DNA from: an uncultured Arachnia sp.
GTDB taxonomy: Bacteria; Actinomycetota; Actinomycetes; Propionibacteriales; Propionibacteriaceae
Assembly (NCBI GenBank): GCA_947493705.1
Contig: CANLSH010000001.1
Coordinates: 62,001-126,000 of the forward strand
Length of the DNA: 64,000 nt
Reading direction: 5' to 3'
Made by a program: the position numbers and the translations under genes. Position 1 is the stretch's first letter. Each line of letters starts with the position of its first letter. A model generated the notes under the pieces. That model saw only the letters and a list, made by a program, of their open reading frames with translations. It was not told the DNA's origin and ran no database searches. Positions 23,979-33,563 of the stretch are shown here, piece after piece.

Positions 23979-25205
23979 ATGCGTGCTACCAAGAAATACC
24001 TGGCACCGGCGATTCTCGCCGCGGCCGCACTGGTGATGACCGGGTGCGCACCCGAAACCGGCAGTGACACAGGAGACTCCGTTGAGCCCGGTGCCACCAC
24101 TTCCGAGAGCGTTGCGGCAGGCGAAGCGGTCCCTGTCGGCATGATCACCTCGCTGACAGGACCACTCGCGGCCTACGGCGAAGCCTATGAAGCGGGCTTT
24201 GAGGCGGGCCTCGACTACGCCACGGACGGCACCGGTACCGTCGATGGCCGAGAACTGGACATCAGCTGGATCGATGACCAGGGCAACCCGGACACCGCTG
24301 TCACCCAGGCGAAGGATCTGATCGGCCAGGGCTATCAGATCATCGCCGGTACGGTCTCCTCCGGCGTGGCAGGGCCGCTGGCAGAGCAGGCCGCCCAGAA
24401 CCAGATCCTGTTCATCTCCGGCCCGGCCGCTGCCGACACCATCACCGGCATCAATGATTACACCTTCCGCTCCGGCCGTCAGACGTACCAGGACGTCGCA
24501 ACCGCCGGATCGTTCGTGGATGACCTCGACGGCAAGAAGGTCGTCGTATTCGCCCAGGACAATGCCTTCGGCCAGGGCAACCTTGCCGCCGTGCAGGCGG
24601 TCCTGGGTGGCGAGGGCGCTGAGGTGCAGGACGTGCTGGTCGCCGAGGACGCCACCGAGTTCACGCCCTTCGCCCAGCAACTCACCGACGCCGACCCAGA
24701 CCTCATCTTCGTCGCCTGGGCCGGCGCCAGCTCCGGCGCCATGTGGACCGCGCTCGAACAGCAGAAAGTCTTCGACGTGGCACCCGTGGTTACCGGCCTC
24801 GGTGATGTCTCCACCTACGGCGCCTTCGGCGACGCGAGCGGCAGCATCAGCTTCCTGAACCACTACTTCGATGGCGCCACCGACAATGAGGTGGCCATGG
24901 CCATGAAGGAGTACCTCGAAGCCGAGGACAAAGTGGTGGACCTTTTCTCCCCCGACGGCTTCGTCGCGGCACAGATGATCGTCCACGCCGTCCGTGAGGG
25001 TGGCGACACCGTCGACGGCATGATCGAGGCACTTGAAGGCTGGACCTTCGATTCGGTCAAGGGCGAGATCACCATCCGCGCCGAGGACCACGCCGTGATC
25101 CAGCCGATGTTCCAGGTCAAGCTCGTCGACGACGGCGGCACCTGGATGCCCGAGCTGGTCGAGACGGTTGAGGCCGACAGCGTCGCACCACCTGTCAGCG
25201 AGTGA
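23979..25205 (+). CDS. branched-chain-amino-acid-type ABC substrate-binding lipoprotein
   Basis: 408 residues. Signal peptide with lipobox VMTGCAPE. LivK/amide-binding type I periplasmic fold: PVGMITSLTGPLAAYGEAYE, IAGTVSSGVAGPLAEQA, KKVVVFAQDNAFGQGNL. This family binds amino acids, amides, urea or aromatic acids. First gene of a seven- to nine-gene operon; the acyl-CoA synthetase and hydrolases downstream point to an organic acid or amide rather than an amino acid. Confidence 0.88.
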   Translation: MRATKKYLAPAILAAAALVMTGCAPETGSDTGDSVEPGATTSESVAAGEAVPVGMITSLTGPLAAYGEAYEAGFEAGLDYATDGTGTVDGRELDISWIDDQGNPDTAVTQAKDLIGQGYQIIAGTVSSGVAGPLAEQAAQNQILFISGPAAADTITGINDYTFRSGRQTYQDVATAGSFVDDLDGKKVVVFAQDNAFGQGNLAAVQAVLGGEGAEVQDVLVAEDATEFTPFAQQLTDADPDLIFVAWAGASSGAMWTALEQQKVFDVAPVVTGLGDVSTYGAFGDASGSISFLNHYFDGATDNEVAMAMKEYLEAEDKVVDLFSPDGFVAAQMIVHAVREGGDTVDGMIEALEGWTFDSVKGEITIRAEDHAVIQPMFQVKLVDDGGTWMPELVETVEADSVAPPVSE

Positions 25206-25212
25206 TCACTGC

Positions 25213-25968
25213 ATGACATCCCAGGCGGCGCTCGACATCGAGCACATCGGAGTTCAGATCGGCGGTGCACGCATTCTCCATGACGTGACTCTCGCCGTCG
25301 CTGAAGGGGAGATGCTCGGCGTGATCGGACCCAATGGTGCGGGCAAGACGACGCTGTTCAACGTCATCTCCGGCGTCATGACACCCACCACGGGAGTAGT
25401 CCGGCTCGCTGGGCGCGACCTGTCCCGGGAACCGATCCATCGTCGGGCCCGCCTGGGTATCGGCAGGACTTTCCAGACCTCCAGCCTCTTCATGGGGCTG
25501 AGCGTGCTGGAGAACGTACGGATGGCTGCGCAGACCCGGCTGGGAGGGGCAACCAAGCTATTCGCCTTTCCCCACTCCAGGGATGCGGCCACCTCCGAAG
25601 CACGCAAACGCCTCGACGAGGTGGAGCTTGGACACCACGGCGACAGCGAGGCCGGGTCCCTCTCCCACGGTGACAAGCGGAAGCTGGAAATCGCGATGCT
25701 GATCGCCAGCGAGCCTTCTGTCATTCTGCTCGACGAGCCCATGGCGGGCGTCTCCTCCGGCGACGTCCCCGCTCTCAGCGACGTCATCCGTCGCCTTCAC
25801 CACGGCGGCCGGACCGTGCTGATGGTGGAGCATCACATGGACGTTGTCCTAGGACTCGTTGATCGCGTGGCCGTCATGCACCACGGAGAGCTGCTCGCCT
25901 GCGACACCCCCGACGCCGTGATGGCCGATGAGCGTGTCCAATCCGCCTACCTGGGAGATGCACTGTGA
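25213..25968 (+). CDS. ABC transporter ATPase (LivG-type)
   Basis: 251 residues. Walker A GPNGAGKTTLFN, signature SLSHGDKRKLEIAM (a variant with SHGDK for SGGxx, as in LivG), Walker B SVILLDEPMAG and the switch His in LMVEHHMD. Start at the ATG 25213, seven bases after the binding-protein gene. Couples to LivH/LivM-type permeases at 26690-28713. Confidence 0.9.
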   Translation: MTSQAALDIEHIGVQIGGARILHDVTLAVAEGEMLGVIGPNGAGKTTLFNVISGVMTPTTGVVRLAGRDLSREPIHRRARLGIGRTFQTSSLFMGLSVLENVRMAAQTRLGGATKLFAFPHSRDAATSEARKRLDEVELGHHGDSEAGSLSHGDKRKLEIAMLIASEPSVILLDEPMAGVSSGDVPALSDVIRRLHHGGRTVLMVEHHMDVVLGLVDRVAVMHHGELLACDTPDAVMADERVQSAYLGDAL

Positions 25969-26693
25969 CGGAGATCACACAGCCCAACGACATCCTGACC
26001 GTCTCACATCTCAGCGGCAGGATCGGTGGCCAGCAGGTGGTTGAGGATGTTAGCTTCTCCGTTCCCTCGCGCGGCGTCACCGCCATCATTGGCCGCAACG
26101 GTGTGGGCAAGACCAGCACCATCAAGGCCATCCTCGGACTGATCGACCGCTCCGGAGAAGTCACATTCGACGGGGACCGCATCGACGCACTGCCCACGCA
26201 CCGCATCGTCCAGCGTGGCGTTGGGTACGTACCCGAGGACCGCGAAGTGTTCAGCATGCTGTCGGTGGAGGAGAACCTTCGCCTCGCCGAACGCGATGAC
26301 TCACCGCGGCGAGATCTCGTCGCCGATCTCTTTCCGGACCTGGTGCAGCGGCGCGCCCAGCGTGCCGGCACCCTTTCAGGCGGGCAGCAGCAAATGGTGT
26401 CTCTCGCCCGCGCACTCATCAATTCCAACAGGCTCCTGATGGTGGACGAACCAACCAAGGGGCTCGCCCCCCGCATCGTCGCCGAGGTGACGGCTGCCCT
26501 GGAAGTGGCGGCCCAGAGCGTGCCCGTCCTGCTGGTGGAGCAGAACGTGCCCGTGATCAGGCGGCTCGCCGAGCGGGTCGTTGTGATCGAAGGCGGCCGC
26601 GTCGTCCACACCGGCGATGCCGCCAGCGTCGTCAACGACGAGGGCGAACTGCACCGTTTCCTCGGCGTCAGCACAGGCGGGAGTCACGCATGA
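25965..26693 (+). CDS. ABC transporter ATPase (LivF-type)
   Basis: 242 residues. Walker A GRNGVGKTSTIK, signature LSGGQQQMVSLARAL, Walker B LLMVDEPTKGLAPRIV, H-loop VLLVEQNVP (Gln in the usual LivF position). Starts with a GTG overlapping the LivG-type stop (GTGA). Confidence 0.9.
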   Translation: MTEITQPNDILTVSHLSGRIGGQQVVEDVSFSVPSRGVTAIIGRNGVGKTSTIKAILGLIDRSGEVTFDGDRIDALPTHRIVQRGVGYVPEDREVFSMLSVEENLRLAERDDSPRRDLVADLFPDLVQRRAQRAGTLSGGQQQMVSLARALINSNRLLMVDEPTKGLAPRIVAEVTAALEVAAQSVPVLLVEQNVPVIRRLAERVVVIEGGRVVHTGDAASVVNDEGELHRFLGVSTGGSHA

Positions 26694-27565
26694 GCACCGT
26701 GATTCTGCTGCTCGTGACCGGCCTCGGGCTGGGCGCACTCTACTTCCTCGTGGCCGCTGGCCTGTCACTCATCTACGGGCTGATGGGCGTTCTCAACTTC
26801 GCGCACGGGTCCTTCCTGACCATCGGTGCCTTCGCTGGTTTCGAACTGTCACGCCGCATCGGCGACGGCTCCTGGACAGCGTTGATCGCCTCCATGGCGT
26901 TGGGTGCGCTCGTCGGCATGGTGGTGGCCGCCCTGACGGAGTTCTTCCTCATCCGCCCGCTGTACACGCGCCACATAGAACAAGTGCTGGTGACGGTGGG
27001 ACTGGCACTGGCCAGCGTCGCCCTTTTCGAGGGCATCTGGGGCACCGATCCCATCTACACCGCAAAGCCCGCATTGCTGGGGAAGACGACGCTGATCCTG
27101 GGCGCCCGCATCCCCAATGACAGGTTCCTGCTGATTGGCTGCGCCATCCTGGTACTCCTGGCCATCGTGATCTTCCTCAAGAAGACCCGCTACGGCCTGA
27201 TCATCCGGGCAGGTGTGGAGAACCGGTCCATGGTGACGGCGCTGGGCATCGACGTGCGACGCGCCTTCACACTCGTGTTCGCCATCGGAGGCGCCGCCGC
27301 AGGGCTCGGCGGAGTACTCGCCAGCGTCTACTACGGATACGTCTCGGCCCACATCGGTGGCTCGCTGCTCATTTTCGCCTTCATTGTGACGGTGATCGGA
27401 GGTCTCGGATCACTCTCAGGTGCCGCCGTCGCGTCGGTGCTGGTTGCCCTGTTGCAGCAATTCGCGAACTTCTACGTCGGCGGCACCGGAGACCTCGCCG
27501 TCGTGTTGGCGCTCGCCGCCGTACTGCTGATCCGCCCACGCGGGCTGATGGGAAAGAAGACATGA
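26690..27565 (+). CDS. ABC transporter permease (LivH-type)
   Basis: 291 residues, about eight helices. LivH signatures: AAGLSLIYGLMGVLNFAHGS near the start and VIGGLGSLSGAAVASVLVAL near the end. ATGA overlap with both neighbours. Confidence 0.9.
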   Translation: MSTVILLLVTGLGLGALYFLVAAGLSLIYGLMGVLNFAHGSFLTIGAFAGFELSRRIGDGSWTALIASMALGALVGMVVAALTEFFLIRPLYTRHIEQVLVTVGLALASVALFEGIWGTDPIYTAKPALLGKTTLILGARIPNDRFLLIGCAILVLLAIVIFLKKTRYGLIIRAGVENRSMVTALGIDVRRAFTLVFAIGGAAAGLGGVLASVYYGYVSAHIGGSLLIFAFIVTVIGGLGSLSGAAVASVLVALLQQFANFYVGGTGDLAVVLALAAVLLIRPRGLMGKKT

Positions 27566-28713
27566 GCGCCTCCATGACCCCCCGAACCCTCGACACCGAT
27601 GAGGGCACCCCACCCGCCAGTCCCCTGAAGCGATGGCTACCCGTGGCTCTCGGTGTCGTGCTCGTCGTGTTCACCGCGATGCTGCCGCTGCTGAACATCT
27701 CCGTTCCCGGTATCTTTCCCGGCCCCAGCTACACCCCAGGAACGCTGCAGTTGCTGGCCTACGCCATGCTGATCTCGGCCCTGGCACTGAGCTACCGGAT
27801 CATCTTCGGCGTGGGCGGCATGCTGTCCTTCGGGCACGCGCTGTTCTTCGCCGCCGGGGCTTACGGGCTGGGCATCGCGCTGGACCTGCTCGCCCCCGCC
27901 ACGCTCCCCTCGTCCGTAATTTTCCTCGCTGCGCTGCTCATCACGCTCGTCTTCGCCTTCGTGCTCGCCACCGTGACCGGGGCACTCGCGTTGCGTGTGG
28001 GTGGCATCTCCTTCGCGATGGTCACGCTCGCGTTTGCGCAGGCGGGCTCCGTGGTGATCCGCCGCAACCCCGGACGGGCAACCGGAGGCGACGAGGGGCT
28101 GGCGCTCGACATCACCCACGTCCCCGACGCACTCGTGGGGGTGGTCAACACCCGCAACCTCTTCTGGGTGGCGCTGCTAATTCTGGTGATCGCCTACCTC
28201 GTGGCCCTGTGGCTCGAGAAGTCCCGGGCTGGTCACGTCGCCGCAGCGGGACGGGAGAATGAACTGCGGGTTCGTGTGCTCGGGCTGCGTCCGTACCTGG
28301 TCAAGCTGCTTGTCTTCACCGTCGCCGGTGTGCTGGCGGCCATCGCGGGCATGGGGTACCTGCTCCTGCAAAGCACCGCCTCCCCCAGGGTGGCGACGGC
28401 GGATTTCACGCTGACGCTGCTGGTCATCGTGGTGCTGGGTGGCGTGGGCATGCGGTGGGGAGCGATCGTCGGCGGGATGATCTACACGCTGTTGGATCAG
28501 CGACTGACCGCCCTGGCTGGCTCCAACGCGGTGAACTCGCTCCCCGGTTTCCTCCGGGTGCCCCTGTCGGAGCCCCTGTTCATTCTGGGAACATTGTTCA
28601 TCCTCGTCGTGATGTTCTTTCCCGGCGGGATCGCCGGGATCGGCAAGCGACTCAGTGACAGAAAGCGCCCGGCCACGACGGGCGGCAAGGGGGCCCAAGA
28701 TGAGCCAGCATGA
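27562..28713 (+). CDS. ABC transporter permease (LivM-type)
   Basis: 383 residues, about ten helices. LivM signatures: GVGGMLSFGHALFFAAGAYG, RNPGRATGGDEGLAL and LGGVGMRWGAIVGGMIY. Completes the five-part transporter. Overlaps the acyl-CoA synthetase start by 14 bases. Confidence 0.9.
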   Translation: MSASMTPRTLDTDEGTPPASPLKRWLPVALGVVLVVFTAMLPLLNISVPGIFPGPSYTPGTLQLLAYAMLISALALSYRIIFGVGGMLSFGHALFFAAGAYGLGIALDLLAPATLPSSVIFLAALLITLVFAFVLATVTGALALRVGGISFAMVTLAFAQAGSVVIRRNPGRATGGDEGLALDITHVPDALVGVVNTRNLFWVALLILVIAYLVALWLEKSRAGHVAAAGRENELRVRVLGLRPYLVKLLVFTVAGVLAAIAGMGYLLLQSTASPRVATADFTLTLLVIVVLGGVGMRWGAIVGGMIYTLLDQRLTALAGSNAVNSLPGFLRVPLSEPLFILGTLFILVVMFFPGGIAGIGKRLSDRKRPATTGGKGAQDEPA

Positions 28714-30289
28714 TGCAGCACTGACTCCGGAGGACGCGGAGTTCACCGGACTGCACACTCTTGGCCGCTGGACCAGCGACCGTGCCCGCGCAACACCGGA
28801 CCGGGTTGCCGTCGATGATCGTGGCGTCTGCATCACCTACGCAGAACTCGACCGACGGGCCACCGCCCTGGCCGCTGCCTTCGTCGATGCCGGTCTACCG
28901 CTGGGGTCGCGGGTGGCCACAATCACCGGCAACAGCGCCGACCACGTGGTGGTGTTCTTCGCATGCGCCAAGGCTGGCCTTGTTCTCGTGCCGCTGTCCT
29001 GGCGATTGTCGCCCCGAGAACTGGCCGAACAACTACACGTCGCAGAACCGGCCATCCTTCTGGTCGAGGATGAGTTCCGCACGCTTGCCCGCTCAGTCAC
29101 ATCCCGCCTTGCACACACCATCCCCACCACGGGCCTGGGATCGCAGGGCATCGAGGTCGAGGTACCCGCGCTGCTCACGGAAGTGGCGTCGCAGTGGCGT
29201 CGCGCCGTCGGTGACGACGACCCCCTGCTGATCATTTTCACCTCGGGCACCACGGGTGCAGCGAGGGGTGCCGTGCTCACCCACTCCAACTGCTTCTGGA
29301 CCAATCTCTCCCTCTCCCGCATCGCCGAGATCACCTCCCGCGACGTGGTGCTGGCGATGATGCCGGAGTACCACGTGGGCGGCTGGAACATCCAGCCCCT
29401 CCTCGCGTGGTGGCAGGGCGCCACGGTTGTGCTGGAGCGGACGTTCGATCCGGCCCGGGTACTGCACCTGATCGCCGAGCGGGGCATCACCACGATGATG
29501 GGTGTACCCACCAACTACCTGTTCCTTTCGCAGCATCCGGACTTCGAACGGGCGAATCTGTCCACGCTGCGACACGCCATCGTCGGCGGGGCACCCATGC
29601 CCGCACCTCTTCTCCGAACCTGGCATGCTCGGGGAGTTGCGCTCACCCAGGGCTACGGCCTCACGGAGGCCTCCCCCAACGTCCTGTGTCTGGCCGATGA
29701 GGATGCTCGACGACGGGCGGGTTCAGCCGGTAAGCCGTACCCACACGTCGATGTTGCCCTCGCTGATCCCGTCACAGGCGAGTTGCTCACGGGTGCGGCC
29801 CGGGGGGAGCTGCTCGTGCGCGGACCCGGCGTGTTCGCCGGATACTTCCGGGATCCGGAAGCCACACGCCTGGCAATTCGCGACGGCTGGCTGCACACCG
29901 GTGATGTGGTGGACCGGGATGCCGATGGCTTCTACACGATCGTGGACCGTCTGGGAGACATCTACATCTCCGGCGGAGAGAGCATCGCGCCGGCAGAGGT
30001 GGAAAGCGTCCTGGCCCAGCACCCTGCTGTGGCGGACGTCGCCGTCGTCGGGGTGGAGAACGAGCGGTGGGGCGAGGTGGGGGTGGCATGGATCGTCCTG
30101 CACCGCGGCACCACAACCGACGACGAGGACCTCAGGGCTCACGCGTCGCACAACCTTGCCCGCTTCAAGGTGCCCCAAGAATTCCGGATCGTGAAGGCCA
30201 TTCCCCGTTCTTCCAGCAGCAAGGTGCTGCGCCGTCACCTGTTGAAGTCCTGGGTCACCGAGCGTGAGACGTCAAGGAGCACACCGTGA
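28700..30289 (+). CDS. acyl-CoA synthetase (AMP-forming)
   Basis: 529 residues from the ATG at 28700. ANL-superfamily motifs: P-loop LIIFTSGTTGAARGAVLTHS, VGGAPMPAPLL, GYGLTEASPN, adenylate-binding GWLHTGDVVDRD with IVDRLGDIYISGGE, and the catalytic Lys near the C-terminus (SSSKVLRRH). Makes an acyl-CoA from a carboxylic acid, ATP and CoA. Placed after the transporter, it probably traps and activates the imported acid or its hydrolysis product. Chain type cannot be read from the sequence. Confidence 0.9.
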   Translation: MSQHDAALTPEDAEFTGLHTLGRWTSDRARATPDRVAVDDRGVCITYAELDRRATALAAAFVDAGLPLGSRVATITGNSADHVVVFFACAKAGLVLVPLSWRLSPRELAEQLHVAEPAILLVEDEFRTLARSVTSRLAHTIPTTGLGSQGIEVEVPALLTEVASQWRRAVGDDDPLLIIFTSGTTGAARGAVLTHSNCFWTNLSLSRIAEITSRDVVLAMMPEYHVGGWNIQPLLAWWQGATVVLERTFDPARVLHLIAERGITTMMGVPTNYLFLSQHPDFERANLSTLRHAIVGGAPMPAPLLRTWHARGVALTQGYGLTEASPNVLCLADEDARRRAGSAGKPYPHVDVALADPVTGELLTGAARGELLVRGPGVFAGYFRDPEATRLAIRDGWLHTGDVVDRDADGFYTIVDRLGDIYISGGESIAPAEVESVLAQHPAVADVAVVGVENERWGEVGVAWIVLHRGTTTDDEDLRAHASHNLARFKVPQEFRIVKAIPRSSSSKVLRRHLLKSWVTERETSRSTP

Positions 30290-30972
30290 GTCACACACCA
30301 CGCACCGCCAAGGGACGGGAGACGCGGCAGCGCATACTCGCTGCTGCCGAGGCGATCTTCGCGCGCCACGGCTACAGCGAAGCGTCCGTGTCCCGGATCA
30401 CCGAGCACGCCGGCGTCGGGCAGGGCACCTTCTATCTCTATTTCGCCTCGAAGCTCGATCTGTTCGAGGCTCTCGTCGAAGACCTCAACCGCCGCGTCCG
30501 GCGAGCCATGAGCGAGGCCTCCCGGGCAGCCCCCAACCGCATCGAGGCCGAGCGGGCCGGCTTTCGCGCCTTCTTCCGATTCACCGCGGAACATCCGGCT
30601 CTGTATCGCATCGTACGAGAAGCAGAACTCGTTTCCCCCGGTGCACTACGCCTCCACTACGGGCGCATCGTCGACGGTTATATCGAAGGTTTGAAAGACG
30701 CCGGTGATGCCGGCGAGATCGGTGACATCGATCCCACCGTCGCTGCGTGGGCCCTCATGGGTATCGGCGAGATGATCGGGATGCGCTGGGTGCTCTGGCC
30801 CGACGGCAATGCGGGCGAGGATTCGGACCCATTCGCGAGCGGCACCAGCGAAGTCCCGGAAGAGGTGTTCGAACAAATGATGCTCTTCATCGGGCGCGCA
30901 CTCGGACGGCCGGAGACCACAGCCACGCACAATCCTTCCGCACGATCCGCTCGAGAAGGAGCACCTCAATGA
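30286..30972 (+). CDS. TetR-family regulator
   Basis: 228 residues. The N-terminal HTH is typical: TRQRILAAAEAIFARHGYSE, SVSRITEHAGVGQGTFYLYF, ASKLDLFEALVEDL. The C-terminal ligand domain is of the fatty-acid/acyl-CoA-responsive kind in general layout. GTG start overlaps the synthetase stop. Likely represses its own operon through the palindrome at 23927-23946, with the acid or its CoA ester as inducer (inference). Confidence 0.88.
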   Translation: MSHTPRTAKGRETRQRILAAAEAIFARHGYSEASVSRITEHAGVGQGTFYLYFASKLDLFEALVEDLNRRVRRAMSEASRAAPNRIEAERAGFRAFFRFTAEHPALYRIVREAELVSPGALRLHYGRIVDGYIEGLKDAGDAGEIGDIDPTVAAWALMGIGEMIGMRWVLWPDGNAGEDSDPFASGTSEVPEEVFEQMMLFIGRALGRPETTATHNPSARSAREGAPQ

Positions 30973-31000
30973 TCACGATGTACTGCGGGCGGGAGGACGG

Positions 31001-31897
31001 ATGACCAGCTACGAAAGCCTGCGCATACCTGTTCGAGGCGGGGATCTCATCGGCGGCATGTGGACACCGGAGAATGCTGCCGACACGCCACCGGTGCTCG
31101 CCATCCATGGCATTACCGCCTCCCACATGAGCTGGCCACTGGTGGCTGAATATCTCAACACGCGCCTGGTGGCGCTGGATCTGCGCGGTCGCGGACGCAG
31201 TAACACGCTGCCCGGTCCCTTCGATCTGCGCACGCATGCCCTGGACATGCAGGCAGCCCTGCAATATCTGGGCATGGAGCGTGTGCTCGTTGCCGGCCAT
31301 TCGATGGGCGCCTTCGTGGCCGTGTGTCTCGCCGAGCGTGCTTCGGAACGCGTCGTCGGCCTAGTGTTGATCGACGGCGGGCTTCCCATCGAGCCGCCGC
31401 CCGGAGTGGCGCCCGAGGATGTTCCCGCGCTCGTTCTTGGGCCTGCACTGAGCCGGCTGTCCATGACGTTCAGCTCACGTGCCGAGTACGTCGAGTTCTG
31501 GCGTTCTCATCCGGCGCTCGGACCGTACTGGAACGAGACCATCGAGAAATACGTCAACTACGACCTGGACGGTGAAGCCCCCCTTCTGTCGCCCTCGTCG
31601 AATCCCGATGCCGTCGTCGAGAACTCTCTGGAACTTGATGGCACGGACGGGTATCGGGAGGCACTGGCTGGCTTGAGGTTGCCGATAGAGTTCCTGCGCG
31701 CCCCCCGAGGTCTGGCAGACCAGGTGCCGCCGCTGTATTCGGATGCCGAGATCGCGCGACTCGTCACGGAGTTCCCGAACATCTCGTTCCGCGAGATCGA
31801 CGACGTCAATCACTACACGATTGTGCTGGGAGCCGACGGCGCATCACACGTGGCATCAGTCATCGAGGAACAGATCACCCAGGAGGAACTGACATGA
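31001..31897 (+). CDS. alpha/beta hydrolase 1 of transporter operon
   Basis: 298 residues. Oxyanion region LAIHGITASHMSW, nucleophile elbow VAGHSMGAF (Ser), acid in the later strand and catalytic His near DDVNHYTIV. RGRGRSN is the usual loop after strand 4. Ester, lactone or C-C hydrolase; substrate unknown. Follows the TetR gene by 28 bases. Confidence 0.83.
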   Translation: MTSYESLRIPVRGGDLIGGMWTPENAADTPPVLAIHGITASHMSWPLVAEYLNTRLVALDLRGRGRSNTLPGPFDLRTHALDMQAALQYLGMERVLVAGHSMGAFVAVCLAERASERVVGLVLIDGGLPIEPPPGVAPEDVPALVLGPALSRLSMTFSSRAEYVEFWRSHPALGPYWNETIEKYVNYDLDGEAPLLSPSSNPDAVVENSLELDGTDGYREALAGLRLPIEFLRAPRGLADQVPPLYSDAEIARLVTEFPNISFREIDDVNHYTIVLGADGASHVASVIEEQITQEELT

Positions 31898-32949
31898 ACC
31901 TCATCCTTGACGGCATCGCCTCCTCGGTCGTGGAGACCCCCCGCCTGAAGGCACACGTCGTGGAGCGCGGCGCCGAGCAGGCGGCACCATTGGCGACCGT
32001 GGTGTTTATTCACGGCAATGTGTCATCGTCGCTGTTCTGGCAGCCACTCATGCTGGCTCTTCCACCGGAGGTCCGGGCCATCGCGATCGATCTCCGCGGC
32101 TTCGGCGGCTCCGAGGCCCTCCCCGTGGACGCCACCCGGGGGGTGCGGGACTTCTCCGACGACGTCGCCTCCGTCCTCGACACACTGGACACAGGACCGG
32201 TGCATCTCGTCGGATGGAGCATGGGCGGCGGCGTCGTCATGCAGTACCTGCTGGACCATCCTGACATGGTTGCCTCCCTCACACTGCAGGCACCAGTCTC
32301 ACCGTACGGCTTCGGATCCACCGCCGGCATCGACGGGACGCTCATCAATGGCGGCGCTGGCACGGGTGGCGGCGGTGCGAACCCCGACTTCATCGCGCGG
32401 CTGCAGGACGAGGACGACACCGCCGAGTCCCCCGCGTCGCCCCGCTCGGTCTACCGCTCCACCTACGTGGCGCCGGGTTTCAAGTCTGAGCTCGAAGACC
32501 TGTGGGTCGCCTCGATGCTGACCACTGTCACGGGCGACGGCAACTACCCCGGCAACAGCGTGCCCGCCGACGCCTGGCCGGGCTTCGGTCCAGGCGACAC
32601 CGGCGTACTCAACACCATGACACCGACGCACTTCAACGTCTCCGGTATCGCTGATCTTGCAACCAAGCCACCCATCCTCTGGATCCGGGGTGACGCGGAT
32701 GCCATCGTCTCCGACGCGTCCCTCTTCGATCTCAACCACTTGGGCGCTCTGGGAGCCATCCCGGGCTGGCCGGGCGCCGAAGCCGCGCCGGCGCAGCCGA
32801 TGCTCAGCCAAACCCGGGCCGTCCTGGAGCGCTACGCCGCCAACGGCGGGAGCTACCGTGAAGTCGTCTTCACCAACTGCGGCCACTCGCCCCACCTCGA
32901 GAACCAGGACAAGTTCCTTCGCGAACTCATGACCCAGCTCTGCGGTTGA
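31894..32949 (+). CDS. alpha/beta hydrolase 2 of transporter operon
   Basis: 351 residues. VVFIHGNVSSSLFW, RGFGGSEAL, nucleophile VGWSMGGGV, and a C-terminal His in TNCGHSPHLE. Longer than hydrolase 1 because of a Gly-rich cap insert (GGAGTGGGGANPD). ATGA overlap with hydrolase 1, so the two are made together and may act in sequence on the imported substrate. Confidence 0.83.
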   Translation: MNLILDGIASSVVETPRLKAHVVERGAEQAAPLATVVFIHGNVSSSLFWQPLMLALPPEVRAIAIDLRGFGGSEALPVDATRGVRDFSDDVASVLDTLDTGPVHLVGWSMGGGVVMQYLLDHPDMVASLTLQAPVSPYGFGSTAGIDGTLINGGAGTGGGGANPDFIARLQDEDDTAESPASPRSVYRSTYVAPGFKSELEDLWVASMLTTVTGDGNYPGNSVPADAWPGFGPGDTGVLNTMTPTHFNVSGIADLATKPPILWIRGDADAIVSDASLFDLNHLGALGAIPGWPGAEAAPAQPMLSQTRAVLERYAANGGSYREVVFTNCGHSPHLENQDKFLRELMTQLCG

Positions 32950-33000
32950 CACAGGAGCACCATCAACGCCGTGACACGCGACGTCGGGCGGCCGCACCAA

Positions 33001-33150
33001 GTTTCGACACGGCCGCAGGCGGCCTACTCAACCACCGGTGACAGTCCTACACCGCTCGTTGAGTAGCGGCCGCGCCGAAGTCGCCGTCCTGAGCAGTCGC
33101 GCGACGAAGGAGCCGACGTGTCAAAGGGGAGCGGCCGCGTGTCGAAACGC
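33001..33150. repeat. dispersed inverted-repeat element between convergent genes
   Basis: GTTTCGACACGGCCGC at 33001-33016 is mirrored by GCGGCCGCGTGTCGAAAC at 33131-33148; inner arms CTACTCAAC (33024-33032) and GTTGAGTAG (33057-33066) also pair. No ORF. It shares its end motifs with the insertion inside nuoL. Likely a non-coding dispersed repeat that can fold as a large hairpin between two convergent operons. Confidence 0.7.
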
Positions 33151-33178
33151 GTCGGGCGTTGTGATCAAGCCGGCCGAA

Positions 33179-33562
33179 TCAGAACGGCACCCCACACCGC
33201 ACGATCACGTTTGCATAGCTCGTGGTCTCGCCGGTGCGCACGACGAAGCTCGCATCAGCCACAAGCTTCTTCAGCTCCTCGTGAGGCACGTATTCCACGG
33301 GCGAGACCTGGTCCGTGATCCACTGGTCCGCTCTTCTGCCGCGGACCTCCTCAGCAGCGATGCCTCCTTCAGAGACCACCTCAATGAGGATGGCGTCCAG
33401 CACGTCGCGAAAACGTGGAATGCCGAAGACCACCGAGAGGTCGATGATCTCCACATCGTGCGGGACCGGCAGGCCACAGTCGGCGACGACGAAGGTGTCG
33501 GTATGGCCGAGCCGTGCGACGGCATGCACCAATGCCGGATTGAGCAGGCCTGATTTCTTCAC
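33179..33562 (-). CDS. rbsD: D-ribose pyranase
   Basis: 127 residues from the GTG at 33562, one base after the rbsK stop. KKSGLLNPALVHAVARLGHTD and ADCGLPVP are the RbsD signature, with the catalytic His in GHTD. The enzyme interconverts beta-pyranose and beta-furanose forms of ribose so ribokinase can use it. Last gene of rbsACBKD. Confidence 0.92.
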   Translation of the reverse strand: MKKSGLLNPALVHAVARLGHTDTFVVADCGLPVPHDVEIIDLSVVFGIPRFRDVLDAILIEVVSEGGIAAEEVRGRRADQWITDQVSPVEYVPHEELKKLVADASFVVRTGETTSYANVIVRCGVPF

Positions 33563-33563
33563 G

